A stretch of DNA of 64,000 nt from Thalassospira profundimaris. Lineage in GTDB: Bacteria; Pseudomonadota; Alphaproteobacteria; Rhodospirillales; Thalassospiraceae. Below, one piece after another: positions 1 through 7,919 of this stretch. Each line of letters starts with the position of its first letter. The stretch's first letter is position 1. The notes under the pieces were generated by a model that saw only the letters and a program-made list of their open reading frames with translations, made no database searches and had not been told where the DNA came from. The translations under genes and the position numbers were made by a program. Location: positions 62,001 to 126,000 of the forward strand of contig NZ_JPWI01000015.1 in assembly GCF_003326795.1 (NCBI RefSeq), in the 5' to 3' direction.

Positions 1-7
1 ATGGTGG

Positions 8-487
8 TCATCGATGGCGCTCCATCACTTCCTCATTCGCCTCCCCAGCGCCCATCGCCTTCACAAGTTCGAAAAACTTCTTTCGGACACCGGGATCAAT
101 GATGCGGTAGTAGGCGCGGACAAGCTCAAGTGTCTCGCGCCGATGCATCGGATCCGCTTCGTGTTTGACATCGGTCTGTCGGCGTTGCTCCGGCGTTTTT
201 TGCTTGATCTCCTCAGGCATATCATCAAAGAAAAAGGAGACCGGAACATCCAGAATCGATGCGAGATCATAAAGGCGCGATGCCCCAATGCGATTGGCGC
301 CCCGCTCATATTTCTGCACCTGCTGAAACGTCAAACCGATGTCACGCCCAAGCTGACTTTGGCTAAGCCCGATCAGCGTTCGACGCAAACGCAGTCTCGC
401 ACCGACATGCACATCTACGGGGTTCGATTGACCTTTAATACCGCGTTGTCCGCGAGTGCGCTTTTCTACGGTCACTTCTTTATTCAC
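8..487 (-). CDS. XRE-family HTH transcriptional regulator
   Basis: 159-residue DNA-binding protein. An N-terminal helix-turn-helix (about residues 28-85) carries the typical LTFQQVQKYERG recognition helix, followed by an acidic linker and a helical tail. This is the common alphaproteobacterial cytoplasmic XRE regulator type. I take the GTG at 487 as start because GGGAGAGAAG lies just upstream. It is the last gene of a leftward series (1906 to 8) with a 34-bp gap from its neighbour. A clear paralogue lies at 47839-48363 and shares the HTH and the tail motif (P-M-x-RRETLELVR). Its targets are not known. Confidence 0.85.
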   Translation of the reverse strand: MNKEVTVEKRTRGQRGIKGQSNPVDVHVGARLRLRRTLIGLSQSQLGRDIGLTFQQVQKYERGANRIGASRLYDLASILDVPVSFFFDDMPEEIKQKTPEQRRQTDVKHEADPMHRRETLELVRAYYRIIDPGVRKKFFELVKAMGAGEANEEVMERHR

Positions 488-521
488 TTCTTCTCTCCCT
501 GATCAAAGATTATGGGCACAA

Positions 522-983
522 TTACTGCCCTTCATGCTCGATGTTATCACCGTTCAGAGACATGTACGCGTGTGCTTCCACAGCCTCTCTAATCTGGGCG
601 GGCGTGAGCAAGAGCAGAAGGGCAATATCGTTGACCGTAACCTCCGCATTCTGGGCGGCCGATATGACTTGAACGATCAGTGACAATTCCCGCACATCAA
701 TTACTGTGCGCGCAAACTGTCGATCCCTCACGAAGATCAGTGTGCCGTCACTCGTTCGCAGTGTTGAACGCCACGTTGCCGCTTGCTCGATGACAAACGT
801 CGTCGTGTTGAAGGCTGCGCGGGCTTCCGAAACCGGTATGTCACGGCCTTGCAGAACAAGCCAGCCTGCCAGAGCTTTTGAGAAGAGATCGATCGAGATA
901 CGGCCGCCATTCTCGATGTTCCAGAAGCCATCGTCATCCGGTCCCGTTTCCAAGCCGGTGATCAACATTGTGCCAACATTCAT
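522..983 (-). CDS. hypothetical protein, 153 aa
   Basis: I do not recognise a family. The protein is soluble and acidic, with no signal peptide or membrane segment. Its start overlaps the stop of the upstream gene (980-1615) by four bases in an ATGA arrangement, so the two are translationally coupled. The pairing with an ASCH-like phage-type protein suggests that this small leftward operon came from a prophage or mobile element. Confidence 0.6.
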   Translation of the reverse strand: MNVGTMLITGLETGPDDDGFWNIENGGRISIDLFSKALAGWLVLQGRDIPVSEARAAFNTTTFVIEQAATWRSTLRTSDGTLIFVRDRQFARTVIDVRELSLIVQVISAAQNAEVTVNDIALLLLLTPAQIREAVEAHAYMSLNGDNIEHEGQ

Positions 984-1615
984 GCCGCGATCTCCTGATA
1001 AACCTCAATGTACGAGGATACAGGGCCCGCGATGGGCCGCTCATATGAAATTCGGTACACCATCTGATCAGCATTCCATACACCATAAGAAGCAGACCAG
1101 ATGGATTGAAAGAGACTTACGGCGCTTGGATGAAATCCAACACTTACGCGACCGATACAGGCCGACACGCCTTCGTCGACGGCATCTTGCTCACTGATGT
1201 CACCAAGCCGAACCAGGTCGATTGCTGTGATCCTCATAAAGAGCCGATTGCGCTCAAATGGCATATGCATCGCCGGTACCCATCGAATGCTGTTTGCGGC
1301 ACCGCGCAGCTCTTCATCCGCGCGATAGCGCACGGCCGAGATCGTGGACCGATCGCGCTCCTGCTTCGTCAGGTCGAAGTAGTCGCCTGACGTTCCATGT
1401 TCTGTTGCATAGGTCGCCTGCCATGCCTCGCGAACCCATCCCACAACATTAAGGCGCTGCTTCAACGCCTCCTGCGCATTGCGCAGAATGGCCGAACCAG
1501 CCGGTCGCCGGGTGGCGGTTTTAAGACCATCGCAATTGGCACGGACCATCTCTGACGAAAACGGCAACGGCACAAGATAAAACCCGTCATAGCGTGTACA
1601 GATCGGATCCAACAT
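980..1615 (-). CDS. ASCH-like phage-type protein
   Basis: 211 residues. The pattern is that of a phage-associated ASCH/PUA-like fold: an N-terminal 'F-S-x-x-M-V-R-A ... G-x-K-T-A-T-R-R-P' (about residues 19-38), a 'VREAW' strand, a 'W-x-P-A-x-H-M-P' turn near residue 113, 'I-x-x-x-R-L-G-D-I-S-E-Q-D-A' and a final 'W...YG.W' block. Such proteins are common beside phage replication or morphogenesis genes and are thought to bind RNA or modified nucleotides; no activity can be assigned here. It is coupled to the downstream 153-aa gene. Confidence 0.65.
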   Translation of the reverse strand: MLDPICTRYDGFYLVPLPFSSEMVRANCDGLKTATRRPAGSAILRNAQEALKQRLNVVGWVREAWQATYATEHGTSGDYFDLTKQERDRSTISAVRYRADEELRGAANSIRWVPAMHMPFERNRLFMRITAIDLVRLGDISEQDAVDEGVSACIGRVSVGFHPSAVSLFQSIWSASYGVWNADQMVYRISYERPIAGPVSSYIEVYQEIAA

Positions 1616-1639
1616 AGATGTGTTTCTCCTGCGCTACGA

Positions 1640-1906
1640 TTATTTCGAAGCTTGGAATAATGCCAATTCGTCATCAAAAAGCACGCGGCCCAATCCGATG
1701 GCATCGGCAAGGCTGAACGAACTCTTGCCATGAATCAGCCCGGCAAGACGATGACGACTGAGCATCCTGTGTCCTTCCTGGCGGATCGCAGCAGATAAGG
1801 AAGAAACTGAAAATCCCCTGCTCAGGCGGGCAGCTTCAATCTTTGCCGGCAACCCTTCTTCCAGGGAGACCAGATTGGCTTCGAGCTTTGGAACAATCGT
1901 CGACAT
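1640..1906 (-). CDS. hypothetical small protein, 88 aa (possible HTH)
   Basis: An 88-residue helical protein of unknown function. The middle (about residues 22-70) has the helix spacing of a small DNA-binding domain (ARLSRGFSVSSLSAAIRQEG then a second helix pair), but the match is weak. It is the first gene of the leftward group and sits directly under two TTCTTGCAA boxes at 1908-1933 and a copy of the 39-bp element at 1956-1994. It could be a member or controller of the plasmid's TTCTTGCAA regulon. Confidence 0.55.
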   Translation of the reverse strand: MSTIVPKLEANLVSLEEGLPAKIEAARLSRGFSVSSLSAAIRQEGHRMLSRHRLAGLIHGKSSFSLADAIGLGRVLFDDELALFQASK

Positions 1907-1907
1907 T

Positions 1908-1933
1908 TTCTTGCAATCCTAATTTTCTTGCAA
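1908..1933. promoter_or_regulatory. paired TTCTTGCAA boxes
   Basis: Two exact copies of TTCTTGCAA at 1908-1916 and 1925-1933, 17 bp apart, immediately upstream of the gene starting at 1906. The same 9-mer, or ATCTTGCAA, recurs upstream of the operons at 9547, 22374/22900 and 39639. It is probably the binding site of a plasmid-encoded regulator. Confidence 0.5.
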
Positions 1934-1955
1934 ATGAATTTCTTTCAATGTAATA

Positions 1956-1994
1956 CATTTTGGGTAATGCGCCATAACAAATTGGCGATTTGAC
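1956..1994 (-). repeat. 39-bp inverted repeat, left copy
   Basis: A perfect 39-bp match, in inverted orientation, to 9343-9381. Read outward from the 2.0-9.3 kb cassette, both copies come first, then TTCTTGCAA boxes, then a gene start, so each looks like the same upstream promoter element duplicated. The element has an internal dyad CAAAT-N5-ATTTG. Confidence 0.85.
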
Positions 1995-2048
1995 TGTTTT
2001 TTTCTGGCGGGAAGGGATTAGAGATTTGAAATTTCAGACTTTTGACAG

Positions 2049-2513
2049 ATGGCTGTAAGTGAGCATATCGAGGTGTGGTCGCGCTGGGCGTTCATCGGAT
2101 GGGCGTGGACACGTTGCGCGTTTCTCTTGCAGTGCGTCTATTTCGTCGTTGGTGTGGCTCTTCCTGCTAACGTCGAAACGCTTGCCGATCTGATCAACAC
2201 CTTTGGCGCCTACTCCCTTCGAACGCTGGGCTACGGTCTCTTCTTCCAATGTGCCGCTTCGCTCTGCGTTGGCGCGATCGCGGTGTGTGTCGTCGTGCTT
2301 AGACAGATGTTCATCGATTTCTTTGGAGCCGAGCAAACCTCCGAAACGAACATCCCGTCCGACACCCCTCACGGGCCGACTGTCGACTATGAAGCGCGTG
2401 TAACGATGAACGATGTGACGATGAAGCGTGTTTATTCCGGAGGGCCGGATCAACTCGCCGCACTAGGGTTGCGGCCCGCTCCTCGTCGTTCTGATCAATC
2501 ACGGAAGGGATGA
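2049..2513 (+). CDS. two-TM membrane protein with shared C-terminal motif
   Basis: 154 residues, family not recognised. There are two hydrophobic segments (about residues 13-37 and 56-86) and a polar tail. The tail (about residues 113-142, with V-D-Y-E ... MKRVYSGGPDQLAALGL) clearly resembles the tail of the next gene product (ADYD ... VKRVYTGTPDQFSTIGM), so both membrane proteins present the same short module at their C terminus. First gene of a rightward operon; its stop overlaps the next start. No strong ribosome-binding site precedes the ATG. Confidence 0.6.
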   Translation: MAVSEHIEVWSRWAFIGWAWTRCAFLLQCVYFVVGVALPANVETLADLINTFGAYSLRTLGYGLFFQCAASLCVGAIAVCVVVLRQMFIDFFGAEQTSETNIPSDTPHGPTVDYEARVTMNDVTMKRVYSGGPDQLAALGLRPAPRRSDQSRKG

Positions 2514-3457
2514 GCGATATGAATATTCTCGACGCGCAACAGTTGGCGGGCGATCTCATCTATCGATATCTGTCGGTGCAGTATCACTGTCGGGACTCTC
2601 GGGACCTTGTTCGAACCGGCAGATTCGACGATACCCCTGTCGATGTGGAAGCATTGAACCATGACCTGACAACAATGATGTCAGCGTTTGGCATGTACAT
2701 GCGCGATCTCGGGATGCTGGCAAACGGACGCTCCCACATTCACCCTGAAAGATCTGATGCCACCCAACTCAACAATGAACTTTATGACACAGCACGGCGC
2801 GTGCATCACACCATCAAACATCTCTATTGTCCGCCGCTGTTCCATAAAAGCTCGGCCTGGCAAGACTTCTGCCAACTGGTTGCGCAGATCGCAGGAGAAG
2901 AACCCGTGTTCGGGAGAACACGCGACTACAAGCTGTCTCGACAAGACCAGATTGAAGAACTGCTTACTCTGGCGCGTTACACCGGATACAAGGTGTGTTC
3001 TTCAAGCTGGCTAAACCGAATGCTCGGCCGCCCGAAACTTACAAGCTGGGGTTGGTTCATTCGCGGTCTTGTCGGCGGCTTATGCGCAGGGGTCGTCTTT
3101 GTACTGATCACAAGCTCACTAAAGACGCACAGTATAATCGAGGCCAGTTACCAGATCATTGAACTGTTCTGGATGTGCGTTCCGCTGAGCATGGTCGGTG
3201 GCGGTCTGGCCGTTTCGATCTATTGGGTCTTGCATGCTCTTGGCAAGCCCGATTTAAGCATACGGGATCATCCTCCAACCGGGCGCGTCAATCAAGAATC
3301 CGGCGCGAAACCCACGGCGGATTACGACAGCCAGATTTCGGCGGCCGATGCAAGTGTGAAGCGCGTCTATACCGGAACACCAGATCAGTTTTCGACAATC
3401 GGAATGGACACAGAGCTGAACAGAACGGCCCCCCCCAAGAATGGCGGTTCCTCATGA
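2510..3457 (+). CDS. membrane protein with shared C-terminal motif, 315 aa
   Basis: Family not recognised. There is a long soluble helical N-terminal part (about residues 1-180), then two transmembrane segments (about 185-205 and 222-245), then a polar tail ending in the module shared with the preceding protein. The topology suggests an inner-membrane protein with both ends on the same side. It is coupled by ATGA overlaps to the genes on both sides, so the proteins are made together and may form a complex. Confidence 0.6.
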   Translation: MSDMNILDAQQLAGDLIYRYLSVQYHCRDSRDLVRTGRFDDTPVDVEALNHDLTTMMSAFGMYMRDLGMLANGRSHIHPERSDATQLNNELYDTARRVHHTIKHLYCPPLFHKSSAWQDFCQLVAQIAGEEPVFGRTRDYKLSRQDQIEELLTLARYTGYKVCSSSWLNRMLGRPKLTSWGWFIRGLVGGLCAGVVFVLITSSLKTHSIIEASYQIIELFWMCVPLSMVGGGLAVSIYWVLHALGKPDLSIRDHPPTGRVNQESGAKPTADYDSQISAADASVKRVYTGTPDQFSTIGMDTELNRTAPPKNGGSS

Positions 3458-3864
3458 GCAGTGCTTCAGCTTCCGAAGAATGGTGGTGCGCACACTATCG
3501 CGAAAAGGTGATGAACTACCTGCGCTTCCATCGCCAGTTCACCAAGAGCACCATCCGTCGCCATTTTGGGAGCGACCTTGATCGGGAGCGCCTTGATCGG
3601 GTCATTCAGGCTTTGGTCGAGGATGGAACCTTACGTGAAAGCGGGCGTCGCTTTTTCTGCCTAAAACCGCCACCACAACTGACCCGCGCGCCCGCAGTTA
3701 CCGAGCAAACCCGTGCCGAGTTCGCAGCAAAAAGTGGCCCTGAAAAGCAGGCTATCGCGGCAGCTGGTGATCTGCGTCGTCAAGCGACGTCGGCTGCGGA
3801 GAAACGTCAGCAACGGCGCATGGCGCGTCGTCGCCTTCCCTCACTCGGAGGACCTTGCCAATGA
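3454..3864 (+). CDS. hypothetical protein with winged-helix-like N-terminus
   Basis: 136 residues. I place the start at the ATG at 3454, which overlaps the preceding stop (ATGA). The first 75 residues have the order of a winged helix (VMNYLRFHRQFTKSTIRRHF, then a second helix and a 'DGTLRESGRRFFCL' wing). The rest is an Ala/Arg-rich coiled tail with a basic end. Nucleic-acid binding is an inference only. Confidence 0.55.
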   Translation: MSSASASEEWWCAHYREKVMNYLRFHRQFTKSTIRRHFGSDLDRERLDRVIQALVEDGTLRESGRRFFCLKPPPQLTRAPAVTEQTRAEFAAKSGPEKQAIAAAGDLRRQATSAAEKRQQRRMARRRLPSLGGPCQ

Positions 3865-4139
3865 CAGATAAAGTGGACACCACCTACCTTGCCTTTTCCT
3901 GGGCGGCCATTGCTTGTGCTGAAACATTTTTGCATAGCCTGTCGCGCAATAGCCCAAAGGCACGCTCTCATGCAGAACTGCTGATCGAGTTTGTGAAGGT
4001 CGGTAAACTCGGTGCTGCACCAAGTCACTATATCAACACCGTCGTCAGGCAGTATCCCGATCTCGCGATCCATCAGACAAGAGCGAACCGCGAGCTTCAG
4101 AAACTGCAAACAAACCCGCCCCGCAAGGCCGCAGAATAG
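3861..4139 (+). CDS. hypothetical protein, 92 aa
   Basis: A small helical protein of unknown function. Start at the ATG at 3861, overlapping the previous stop; a TTG two codons upstream is less likely. There are no membrane segments. The gene ends four bases before the tRNA-like gene, so the tRNA would be processed out of the same transcript. Confidence 0.55.
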   Translation: MTDKVDTTYLAFSWAAIACAETFLHSLSRNSPKARSHAELLIEFVKVGKLGAAPSHYINTVVRQYPDLAIHQTRANRELQKLQTNPPRKAAE

Positions 4140-4143
4140 ACAA

Positions 4144-4220
4144 GGCCCCGTAGCTTAGCGGTCAAAAGCTGTCGACTCATAACCGAAGGAGCGCAGGTTC
4201 GAATCCTGCCGGGGCTACCA
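4144..4220 (+). tRNA. tRNA with CAU anticodon (tRNA-Ile2-like), encoded CCA
   Basis: A 77-nt cloverleaf. Acceptor GGCCCCG/CGGGGCT, D stem GCT/AGC, anticodon loop CTCATAA, T arm GCAGG-TTCGAAT-CCTGC, and an encoded CCA end. The acceptor and anticodon loop resemble E. coli ileX, whose C34 is converted to lysidine to read AUA, more than methionine tRNAs. The anticodon stem (GTCGA/CCGAA) has only three of five pairs, with mismatches at both ends, so it may be a phage-type decoy or a decaying copy. It lies inside a protein operon (4 bp after one gene, 20 bp before the next). Confidence 0.8.
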
Positions 4221-4240
4221 ACACACTACGGAGATCCTCA

Positions 4241-4621
4241 ATGAATAACATCGCATCCGGCCCGGGCAAGATTACGGCCGACACCATTTGTCTCGATAGT
4301 TCGGAATCCAATGGTTTCATTGACAGAAACTTCGTCCTGACGAACCGGGAATATTATCGGGCAATGTGGACCGCTATTCTGGAACGGGCGCGCGAACTCA
4401 AACTTGAATTTCGCTCCAACGCGGGTGGCCAAGCAATCACATACGATTACTACCTCGAATATGACGACGTAATGGAGTTGGTATTTGCGCTCTCTTCCGC
4501 CCAGGACATGCACCTATATGGCAAAGTTCTGGAAGCTGAAAGCCCGACCGCCTATCGCTGTCTTGTCGAGATACTCAAATCCGCTGCCTTGCAAGGATAT
4601 GCTTTCCGGCCTGCGGATTAG
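4241..4621 (+). CDS. hypothetical protein, 126 aa
   Basis: Not recognised. A soluble acidic alpha/beta protein without signal peptide. GGAG sits 8 bases upstream of the ATG. It follows the tRNA-like gene by 20 bases and precedes the next gene by 11, so it is part of the same rightward operon. Confidence 0.55.
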   Translation: MNNIASGPGKITADTICLDSSESNGFIDRNFVLTNREYYRAMWTAILERARELKLEFRSNAGGQAITYDYYLEYDDVMELVFALSSAQDMHLYGKVLEAESPTAYRCLVEILKSAALQGYAFRPAD

Positions 4622-4632
4622 GGAGAACCATC

Positions 4633-5316
4633 ATGACTAATCTTCAATCAAACCCGCGACAGAAAGCACAAGAAATTCTGTTCGCGTGGTTCGCGTTTCA
4701 ACGGTCGCTGGGATCACGCATCAAGATCGCAGTCGATGCCATTGAACCACAAGCAAACACCGACCTGATCATTCGCCTTCTTGCCGATATGGCAGCACAG
4801 CTTGATAACCTTCCCGAAATCATCTCGGGCAAGTTGCCATTCCAGGATGAAACCGCTGGCGGGGCAGCCCTATCCTCTGTACTCCGAGAAGAATGCAAAG
4901 GCATTCATAATCGAATTCAATCGCTCGACGTCCCGGCAAGATGGGTGGACCCACTGGACCGGGATAACACCTGGCCGCTTTGGAAAAAGTTCTGTGATCT
5001 TGTTGCAGATTACATTGATGCGAAAAGGGTCTATGGCCAGTTCATTTCCAATGAACAGGACGCTTCAAAATGGCGCGAGCTTTTATTGCGCCTTGTCGAC
5101 CCCAGTCTTGGAACAATCATCGGACCTTCCAGACTGAAACACTGGCTCGGTGTTAAGCACATTCAGATCAAATTGCCCGATATAAGCACGAACCCACCTA
5201 AAGGTCGTGGCCCTTTCACTATCGACGAAACCGACCATGAGTTTCTTAAACGAAAGGCACGCCAGCAGGTCGTTGACAATGGGGATGTCTACAAACTGGA
5301 AAGGTCTAAACCATGA
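4633..5316 (+). CDS. hypothetical protein, 227 aa
   Basis: Not recognised. A mostly helical soluble protein with a Trp-rich central segment (about residues 100-135) and a basic C-terminal tail. A good GGGAG ribosome-binding site lies upstream. Its stop overlaps the start of the frameshifted gene at 5313 (ATGA), so the two are coupled. Confidence 0.55.
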   Translation: MTNLQSNPRQKAQEILFAWFAFQRSLGSRIKIAVDAIEPQANTDLIIRLLADMAAQLDNLPEIISGKLPFQDETAGGAALSSVLREECKGIHNRIQSLDVPARWVDPLDRDNTWPLWKKFCDLVADYIDAKRVYGQFISNEQDASKWRELLLRLVDPSLGTIIGPSRLKHWLGVKHIQIKLPDISTNPPKGRGPFTIDETDHEFLKRKARQQVVDNGDVYKLERSKP

Positions 5317-5992
5317 CCGCCAAATGCACGATCAACGGTCACGGCTTCCAGTTCCTGTTCGACGCCCTCCTCAACAACGCCTATGCCAAGTTGAAAAGGC
5401 AAAAGTTGCCATCCAGATCGAAACGGCTCCGGCTTCCCTTCGGCCGGATGACACAATCTTTCACGAAAACAGCACACTGGCAGAGACAGATCTGCAGTCC
5501 ATTCTCTGGTTGATGCCAGCATCACGCTACGGGGCTTTCGATCACCTGATCGATGCCCTGCCCTATCGCAAGGACGATCGGGCCAATACCTTTGGTGATC
5601 TCGCCTGGATCCTTAAGCAGTATTTCCTGATCCGGATTAAAAAGCGACAGGATCTCGCCGATGAAATGCTTTTTGAGCATGTTGGCCAACCGTCAGGCAC
5701 CTTTTCTGCCGAAACACCGGCGCAACCGGCGGTCACCGGCATTGCGGCCGACAAGGACTGGTATGATGGCAAGGGTTCGACCGGGTCACCGCATGTGCGA
5801 ACGGAACGGCTTAAGCGACTGGCGGGAAAATGGCTTCAGGCGAAAGACGCTGCAACGTGGCTTGATGGCTGGAATGACGAGCTCCAGAACAGTCCGCTTG
5901 GCGCGTCCTTCTTCTCGGCCAGCGCCTATATTCGCGCTCAGGAACTCTTGCGCGATGAAGCAGATCGCAAAGATCTGCAATTGCCGCTTTGA
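5313..5992 (+). pseudogene. frameshifted hypothetical gene
   Basis: The reading frame starting at 5313 gives a plausible 30-residue N-terminus and then fails. The -1 frame from about 5390 onward continues as a well-formed protein of about 200 residues (V-A-I-Q-I-E-T-A-P ... to 5992). The join lies in the A-rich stretch 5391-5406. A one-base loss, a sequencing error or recoding could explain it; I see no canonical slippery heptamer. Family not recognised. Coupled to the preceding gene by ATGA. Confidence 0.5.
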
Positions 5993-6045
5993 AGTTACGA
6001 CAATAATATCTCCTCATCCATCATTCGAGACAGGTCGTCCAACCC

Positions 6046-6807
6046 TTGTTAACACCTTACATCCCTCATCCAGACTTTCTGATTTCTGTCGCCCCATCCG
6101 ATCCTGAGGATCCTGCATCCGGGAAATGGATGCTGCATGTAAATCCGCGCGAAGAGCGGTTTAAAGCATCCGACGGCAGTCTATATGAAAGCAAACTCTA
6201 TATTCGATATGCTGTCGTCAGCAGGAACTGGTATGAACGCCCGGTCCCCTACAAGTATTTCGACGCCATCTATAACGCCCACCAGAAATCCCTGGCCGTG
6301 GTAGCCAATGTCCTGTTTCTGGACCCTGATGAATTACGGGGTTACGGCATTGGCAGTTGCCTGATGAACAGGATCATTGACTGGGCACAGGAATGGCCAG
6401 AGGCAAAAGTTTCCCCGATAGACATCTTTGACCCAGACCCTTTGACCGTTGCCCGCCGCAAGAATTTTTACGAAAAATTCGGACTGGAATTTGAGTTGAT
6501 CAAGGGCAGACCAGTCATGAAACACATTCTGGTCAAAGATCTGAAAAAATCTGAAAGCGGTGCTTCGAACCTGATTCATGATCTACCGGTCGGACTGATG
6601 AAGATTTGCCAGACAAAGGATCAGCTTGAACGTGATCTTGCCCATAAAACCAGAGAATATGATCATCTGCGAGATTTCCGAAACGTCTTTACAGACAAGC
6701 CCTTTCTGACAGGCCTTTCATACTGGTTTTCAAAAAACCTCTACCGCCTGATGCTGTATGGCTTACTCTTAATCATTGGGGCAAGTTTCTGGTTCAGCCT
6801 GACATAA
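6046..6807 (+). CDS. GNAT-like N-acetyltransferase with C-terminal membrane anchor
   Basis: 253 residues from a TTG start (uncertain; no good ribosome-binding site and no in-frame ATG upstream before a stop). The region around residues 85-150 looks like GNAT motif A/B (a R-G-Y-G-I-G-S-C-L acetyl-CoA loop, then a helix, then 'RKNFYEKFGLEFE'). A coiled region follows, then one hydrophobic helix (about residues 232-251) at the extreme end, giving a tail-anchored layout. The product at 18155-19051 is a paralogue with the same core (I-G-x-x-x-M-x-RIIDWA-x-x-WP) and the same layout. Substrate unknown. Confidence 0.6.
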   Translation: MLTPYIPHPDFLISVAPSDPEDPASGKWMLHVNPREERFKASDGSLYESKLYIRYAVVSRNWYERPVPYKYFDAIYNAHQKSLAVVANVLFLDPDELRGYGIGSCLMNRIIDWAQEWPEAKVSPIDIFDPDPLTVARRKNFYEKFGLEFELIKGRPVMKHILVKDLKKSESGASNLIHDLPVGLMKICQTKDQLERDLAHKTREYDHLRDFRNVFTDKPFLTGLSYWFSKNLYRLMLYGLLLIIGASFWFSLT

Positions 6808-6874
6808 GCCGAGCCTGAAACGAGCACGGCTCCTCTCCAAGCGGACCAACCTTCAAACCTAGTTTGCCGACGAA

Positions 6875-7558
6875 ATGAACAAGCGCGAAACAAAGCCCCT
6901 TCATCTACTGATTGACGGTGACCAGATATCTTCGGCGGCTATACCCGCCATTCTGCAAGCGCTTTATGACCATGCTTACCAAATGGTCTGGCCGGTTTAT
7001 GTCTATTGCAACGAAAAAGCGGAAGCATGGTCAGGTGTAATGTCAGTCGAACAGCTTGAGCTTACAGTCGCCCCCCAGATCCGGGATGCTGCAGATATCG
7101 CAATTACCCTGCAAGCCGGACGGCTCATCGAACGCGGGGCCAATTGTATCGCGATTGCATCAGCTGATCGCTTGTTCATGACTACCTTTGCGCTCTTCAG
7201 GAGCTACGACATAGAAGCTGTGGCCATCTGTCCGGCAAAAAACATCATGCGCAAGCAATTGGCATTACATGCAGATAAATGCATCCTGTTTCACAATATC
7301 AGAGACAGTGCCCGCGGTTCTCCAGCCGGTGTAGCCCCTCCACCGAAACAAGAACCAGTTGCTGAAGATTTGCGAGAGCTTCTTGAGCAGCTATGCGGCC
7401 AAGATCATATGGTTGAACTACAAACCATCGGGGATTTCGCCGCTCAACTCGGGATCCGTTACAGTGCCAGCCTGAGCAAGCAGATCGGGCGCTTACCCGA
7501 CTGGGAAGTGGTCAAGAGCCATCGGGTGCTCTACGCAAAAAAATCCGCTTGCAAATAA
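6875..7558 (+). CDS. NYN-domain (PIN-like) putative ribonuclease with LOTUS-like tail
   Basis: 227 residues. The first 150 match the NYN/PIN-like nuclease pattern: an N-terminal LLIDGDQ with acidic residues, a central 'AADIAITLQAG' and an 'IASADRLF' strand, supplying the acidic residues of the metal site. The last 60 residues (about 165-225) resemble an OST-HTH/LOTUS domain, which binds RNA. NYN-LOTUS proteins are expected to cut or process RNA. With a tRNA-like gene and a HEPN protein nearby, an RNA-directed role is plausible but is inference. Confidence 0.7.
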   Translation: MNKRETKPLHLLIDGDQISSAAIPAILQALYDHAYQMVWPVYVYCNEKAEAWSGVMSVEQLELTVAPQIRDAADIAITLQAGRLIERGANCIAIASADRLFMTTFALFRSYDIEAVAICPAKNIMRKQLALHADKCILFHNIRDSARGSPAGVAPPPKQEPVAEDLRELLEQLCGQDHMVELQTIGDFAAQLGIRYSASLSKQIGRLPDWEVVKSHRVLYAKKSACK

Positions 7559-7694
7559 CCGTAACTGAACTGTTTGGCAATCATGTTGGCGCTTGCCAAA
7601 TTTACGTTTGGCGGCGCGCTATCACAGATATCAAGACTGTCCTGTGTTTCTCTACTATCGGGCAATCCGCCCGAACAGCACAGGAGGGAACAGA

Positions 7695-7838
7695 ATGGTC
7701 AAACCGGATCTGGAACAACTTCTTCAACAAGCACTCAAACTGGCACGGAAAGATCAGAATTATCGTTTCGTCGCCTGCTACCTCAAGGCAGCTCTTGAAA
7801 CTGCCCGTGAGTGCAAAGAGATGACGAAATCATCCTGA
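7695..7838 (+). CDS. small helical protein, 47 aa
   Basis: A short ORF with a strong AGGAGGG site spaced properly before the ATG. The product is a single amphipathic helix-rich peptide with alternating charges and no membrane segment. It ends the rightward operon, 80 bases before the convergent HEPN gene. Function unknown. Confidence 0.5.
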   Translation: MVKPDLEQLLQQALKLARKDQNYRFVACYLKAALETARECKEMTKSS

Positions 7839-7869
7839 CCGGTATTGGCCGCGAGCAAATATAGAGGCT

Positions 7870-7887
7870 GCCCGGCAAAGGTCGGGC
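7870..7887. terminator. weak hairpin between convergent genes
   Basis: GCCCG/CGGGC stem, extendable through flanking GG/CC, between the ends of the 7695 and 7920 genes. A short T-rich stretch follows on the plus strand. A modest terminator candidate. Confidence 0.35.
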
Positions 7888-7919
7888 AACCTTTCTATCT
7901 CAACCGGTTTTGCAAAGAC

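Noticed and set aside
14..502. 162-aa plus-strand ORF
   Set aside because: It is the shadow of the XRE gene on the minus strand, which has a clear HTH and ribosome-binding site.
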